Assembly: GCA_044464175.1 (NCBI GenBank)
Contig: JBIQLO010000086.1
Coordinates: 1 to 15,958 of the forward strand
Length of the DNA stretch: 15,958 bases
Direction of reading: 5' to 3'
Source of the DNA: JBIQLO01 sp044464175
GTDB lineage: Bacteria > Planctomycetota > Phycisphaerae > Tepidisphaerales > Tepidisphaeraceae
Shown here: in pieces, positions 13,001 to 15,958 of the stretch
Layout of the letters: each line of letters opens with the position of its first letter
How positions within the stretch are numbered: the first letter of the stretch is position 1
The notes under the pieces: generated by a model
What the model saw: only the letters and a program-made list of their open reading frames with translations
What the model was told of the DNA's origin: nothing
Databases searched by the model: none
Translations under genes and position numbers: made by a program

Positions 13001-14828
13001 CACGCTGGACGTTTTGGATCCGGCGATCCACAAACAAGAGGGTCCTGCGGAACCAGAGGAAGGTATAGGGCTGATCCTCGTGCAGGATTTCGTGTGCCTG
13101 CCGCCACAGGGCCATGCGCTTGGTTTCATCCATCGTCTGCCGGGCCGCGTCAATCACCTGGTCCAGCTTGGGATTCTTGTAAGAGATGAAATCGTCCCCG
13201 CCGGGCATCATCTGGCTGGAATGGAACATCTGGTAAATGTCGGTTTCGATGCCGCTGGTCCACCCCAGGCTGATCGCCTCGAAATTCTTGTTGCTCAGCC
13301 GGTCGGTGAAAATGGCCCATTCCAGCGGGTCGGCCTCGACGACAATGCCGGCCTTGGCATAGGCATCCTTCACGAACAGGACCATCTTGTCATAGACGGG
13401 GCTGCCGGTGGGGTAGGTCAGGCGGAACTTGAACGGCTTGCCGTCGGGGGAGACCAGCACGCCATCGCTGCCGGTGCGGAAACCGGCAGCGTTCAGGAGC
13501 TTCTTCGCCTGCTCCACATCGTGGGGCCAGGCTTTGACCTCCTGGTTGTATTGGGGGCTCTGCGGATTGAACGGGCCGGTGGCGATGACGGCGTAGCCCA
13601 GGAGAATCTGATCGATCATGCGCTGGCGGTCCAGCAGCATGGTCAGGGCCTGACGCACCCGTTTGTCGGCAAACAGGGGATTTTTTTCGTTCCAGGCGAT
13701 GAAGCCGTAGCCGCCGACGGGGTTCTGGTACTCAAACGCCTGCTCGCGCTTCATCAGGTCCTGATCGGCGATGAGCTGGCGGTACTGCTCGGGCGATGCG
13801 CCAAACACGTCCAGGTCACCGTTGCGGAAAGTGGCCAGGCGGGCCTTGTCGCCGGTGATCTCCTTGAAGACCAGCCGGTTGAAGGCGGGGGGAACGCCCC
13901 AATAGCTCTCATTGCGCACCAGTTGAATCGCATCGCCCGGCTTCCAGGCCTTCGGGTCGCTCATGCGGTAGGGGCCCGACCCCAGCAGCAGCCCCACCGA
14001 TTGATTGAACTGCTGCGGGGGGAACTGCTTGTAAAAGTGCTCCGGCATCACGCTCAAGCTGGCCGCCTGCTCAAACGCCTGAAAATAGGGCTCGGCAAAG
14101 ACAAATTGCACCTTGTTGGGCCCGGTCTTCTTCACCGCCTTGATCCGCTCCAGATAGGCCCGCTGGCGCGGGGCGGCGATGGCGGGGTTCATGATGAGGT
14201 TGTAGGTGAAGACGACGTCCTCGGGGCGCAGCGGCTGGCCGTCAGAGAAATGCAGGTTGTCGCGCAGGGTGAATTCAATGTCGATGGCGTCGGGGCAATT
14301 GGGGTCTTTGGCGATCTGCTCGTCGGTCTTGCCCGCCTTCTTCTGCAGGGCGATGTATGCCTGCCGCTCCCTGGTGTGGTCGTGAATCTCCCAGCTCTGG
14401 GCGAGCAGCCCTTTCCATTCAAGCGTGCCCGGGTCGCGCGTGGCCAGCGATTCCAGCACTTCATTCTGGACCTCGGCCGCGTAGGCGTCGCCTGAAAGCA
14501 GGGGGGTAAGCTTGGCGACCTGGCCGGGAAAGGATTGGACCAGCCAGTCTCCGCGCGCGTAGCCGGGCATCTGCTGGGCGGCCTCGACTCGCGTGAAGGG
14601 GTCGTTCACCAGGGGCGCCGGGCGACTGGCGGGGCTAAATGCGATTCCCTGGGCGAGGTTCTGTTGAATCTGGCGCAGGCGCCCATCCTGATCCTTGACG
14701 CGCTGCTCGATGGCCTGGAGCTGGTTCCACTCGCGGTCCCGCTGCACCATCATCAGCAGCATGATCACGACGATGGCCGCCAGCAGGAGGAAGAGGAAAA
14801 AGTCCTTGATGGTGAAGCGGTTGTCCAT
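12933..14828 (-). CDS. Oligopeptide/dipeptide ABC transporter substrate-binding protein (SBP_bac_5), membrane-anchored
   Basis: A 631-residue family-5 solute-binding protein, the external receptor of a peptide-type ABC importer. Seen: an N-terminal hydrophobic helix (about 10-28), a charged heptad-like stretch (about 30-60) that may form a coiled coil, then the SBP_bac_5 fold with LRDNLHFSDGQPLRPEDVVFTYNLI, GSGPYRM, the NESYWG and FRNGDLDVF blocks and RVRQALTMLLDRQRMI. There is no lipobox cysteine, so it appears to be held by the helix, not a lipid. Start: the ATG at 14828 is chosen because the helix begins there. An ATG at 14891 overlaps the permease stop (ATGA) and would add 21 residues, but these are read from a GTTGxCAGTT spacer repeat. 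Its 3' end overlaps comB on the other strand. Confidence 0.9.
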   Translation of the reverse strand: MDNRFTIKDFFLFLLLAAIVVIMLLMMVQRDREWNQLQAIEQRVKDQDGRLRQIQQNLAQGIAFSPASRPAPLVNDPFTRVEAAQQMPGYARGDWLVQSFPGQVAKLTPLLSGDAYAAEVQNEVLESLATRDPGTLEWKGLLAQSWEIHDHTRERQAYIALQKKAGKTDEQIAKDPNCPDAIDIEFTLRDNLHFSDGQPLRPEDVVFTYNLIMNPAIAAPRQRAYLERIKAVKKTGPNKVQFVFAEPYFQAFEQAASLSVMPEHFYKQFPPQQFNQSVGLLLGSGPYRMSDPKAWKPGDAIQLVRNESYWGVPPAFNRLVFKEITGDKARLATFRNGDLDVFGASPEQYRQLIADQDLMKREQAFEYQNPVGGYGFIAWNEKNPLFADKRVRQALTMLLDRQRMIDQILLGYAVIATGPFNPQSPQYNQEVKAWPHDVEQAKKLLNAAGFRTGSDGVLVSPDGKPFKFRLTYPTGSPVYDKMVLFVKDAYAKAGIVVEADPLEWAIFTDRLSNKNFEAISLGWTSGIETDIYQMFHSSQMMPGGDDFISYKNPKLDQVIDAARQTMDETKRMALWRQAHEILHEDQPYTFLWFRRTLLFVDRRIQNVQRVKLGLNPLEEWFVPADRQKYTQ

Positions 14829-14836
14829 GGTCGTCG

Positions 14837-14860
14837 GTTGGCAGTTGGGGGTTGTCAGTT
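14837..14860 (+). repeat. Direct repeat GTTGxCAGTT
   Basis: GTTGGCAGTT (14837-14846) and GTTGTCAGTT (14851-14860) are separated by GGGG, between permease and binding-protein genes. It resembles the short spacer repeats elsewhere in the window and is the reason the longer start of the binding protein is doubted. Confidence 0.5.
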
Positions 14861-14887
14861 CCTCGCCTGGCAAGGGAGAATCGGCAA

Positions 14888-15838
14888 TCATCTCCTGGGA
14901 TCAAACAGGTCCCGCAGTCCGTCGCCCAGAAAGTTGAGGCTCAGGAGCGTGATCGCCAGCAGGGTACAGGGAATCGCCAGAACGTACCAGCGGTGATCGA
15001 CGGGATTGAGCGCCGGCAGCAACCCGTCGGCCGCCAGCGAGCCCCAGGTGGGCATGGGGGGCTGAATACCGATCCCCAGGAAACTGAGGAAGGATTCCTG
15101 GAGGATTGACTGCGGCACGATGAGGGTGGCGTAAACGATGACGGGCCCCAGGAGGTTCGGGAAAAGATGGCGGAAGAAGATGCGGCGTCCACCCAGCCCG
15201 GCGGCGCGGGCGGCCTCGATGAATGGCTGGTTGCGCAAGGCCAGCACCTGCCCGCGCACGACTCGGGCCATGGTCAGCCAGCTTACCAGGCCGATCGCCA
15301 GGAACAGGACGATCAGGTTGGTGGCGGCCGGGGTGAACCAGCCGGTTCTCAGCAGGAGGGGCTCCAGGGCGATCTTCAGCAGGATGACCATGAGGATGTA
15401 GGGCAGGCCGTAGAAGACATCGACCGTCCGCATGAGCAGGGCGTCGGTCCAGCCGCCGCGGTAGCCGGCGACCATGCCGACGCTCACGCCCAGCAGGACG
15501 GAGATGAGGGCGGCGGCGGTGCCGATCAGGAGGCTGATCGCCCCGCCCAGGAGGCAGCGGCCCAAGAGGCTTCGGCCAAGGGCGTCGGTGCCGAACCAGA
15601 GCCAGAGTTGATGGAACTGCGGGGAGAGGCGGGCCAGGCCGGGGTTCTGGTTGTCGAAGTAGAGGGCACTGCCGGGGGAGAGGGTCCAGATCAGGGTGAT
15701 GAGACACAGGAGCAGGATCGCCCCCAGCAGTCCGCCGCCCAGGAGAATGCGCCGGCTGCGGCGGATGCGTCGCCACAGCCCATCGGGCGGGGCGATGGGG
15801 CCGGCTTCCAGAATGGGGGGGGCGGTGATGGCGGACAT
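14888..15838 (-). CDS. Oligopeptide ABC transporter permease (DppC/OppC type)
   Basis: A 316-residue inner-membrane permease. A proline-rich N-terminus and one helix (about 33-54) are followed by a periplasmic loop with FGTDALGRSLLGRCLLGGAI (the DppC/OppC signature, about 82-101), and further helices. The cytoplasmic EAA loop is EAARAAGLGGRRIFFRHLFP, which contacts the ATPase. The ending FLGDGLRDLFDPR is characteristic of DppC-type permeases. The gene ends in an ATGA overlap with a possible start of the binding-protein gene, and both run leftward as a likely operon. The partner permease (DppB type) and ATPases are not visible; the 120 bp upstream to the window edge hold no recognisable coding end. 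The start ATG at 15838 has no clear ribosome-binding site. Confidence 0.93.
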   Translation of the reverse strand: MSAITAPPILEAGPIAPPDGLWRRIRRSRRILLGGGLLGAILLLCLITLIWTLSPGSALYFDNQNPGLARLSPQFHQLWLWFGTDALGRSLLGRCLLGGAISLLIGTAAALISVLLGVSVGMVAGYRGGWTDALLMRTVDVFYGLPYILMVILLKIALEPLLLRTGWFTPAATNLIVLFLAIGLVSWLTMARVVRGQVLALRNQPFIEAARAAGLGGRRIFFRHLFPNLLGPVIVYATLIVPQSILQESFLSFLGIGIQPPMPTWGSLAADGLLPALNPVDHRWYVLAIPCTLLAITLLSLNFLGDGLRDLFDPRR

Positions 15839-15958
15839 GACAGGGGAGGATACGGTGTGCCTTCTGCATTGTCATCAGGAGCAAACGCCGCTTGCGCATC
15901 CGCCGCTTGTGTTCCGGGGGGGTTGGGACCACAATCCGCCTCATGCGGATCATCGCCT

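Noticed and set aside
14829..14891. Longer start of the peptide-binding protein with ATGA overlap
   Set aside because: The added residues come from a spacer repeat, and AGGAG touches the ATG with no spacing. Not fully excluded, since ATGA overlaps are common in operons.
15839..15958. End of an upstream partner permease gene
   Set aside because: None of the three minus-strand frames here resembles a DppB C-terminus.

Overview
The window is high-GC bacterial DNA whose gene content and spacer style fit the Planctomycetota, perhaps Phycisphaerae. This is an inference: there is no rRNA or other phylogenetic marker here. Supporting signs are short GGTGACAA, GGGTTC and GTTGxCAGTT repeats between genes, remnants of a large Calx-beta-type surface protein, a membrane-tethered oligopeptide-binding protein and a tiny zinc-ribbon gene.

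Left part (1-2522, minus strand): a tRNA-Pro(CGG) is followed by a family-2 glycosyltransferase and two PlsC-type acyltransferases, a probable membrane-lipid cassette. Divergent from it, at 2724, is a tandem Lrp/AsnC-like protein laid out like the siroheme decarboxylases, with a TATAAT box so close to the ATG that its mRNA may be leaderless.

Middle (3855-5995): an accessory stretch. It holds spacer repeats, a 20-bp palindrome matching the ParB site parS (4149-4168), a lower-GC membrane-anchored gene of unknown function, and decayed surface-protein coding sequence. A perfect 28-bp inverted repeat (4419-4446 and 5558-5585) bounds a 1.17-kb segment containing most of the unknown gene and the Calx-beta remnant.

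Right of this (5996-7864): an AraC-family regulator next to a phytanoyl-CoA dioxygenase-like oxygenase, closed by a strong terminator.

7958-9946: an orphan NtrC-type sigma54 response regulator, then a sigma54-type -24/-12 promoter in front of a 75-aa zinc-ribbon protein, then a textbook terminator. ATGAC/GTCAT half-sites occur on the regulator's own predicted promoter and in the DNA upstream of the sigma54 promoter. This looks like a compact self-contained regulatory circuit and is the most testable new system in the window.

10136-13000: a CPA2 (Kef-type) cation/proton antiporter and a ComB-like phosphatase form an operon. ComB converges on, and overlaps, an oligopeptide ABC binding protein (ends at 12933). 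Its permease gene lies upstream of it on the minus strand; any further transporter genes would be outside the window.
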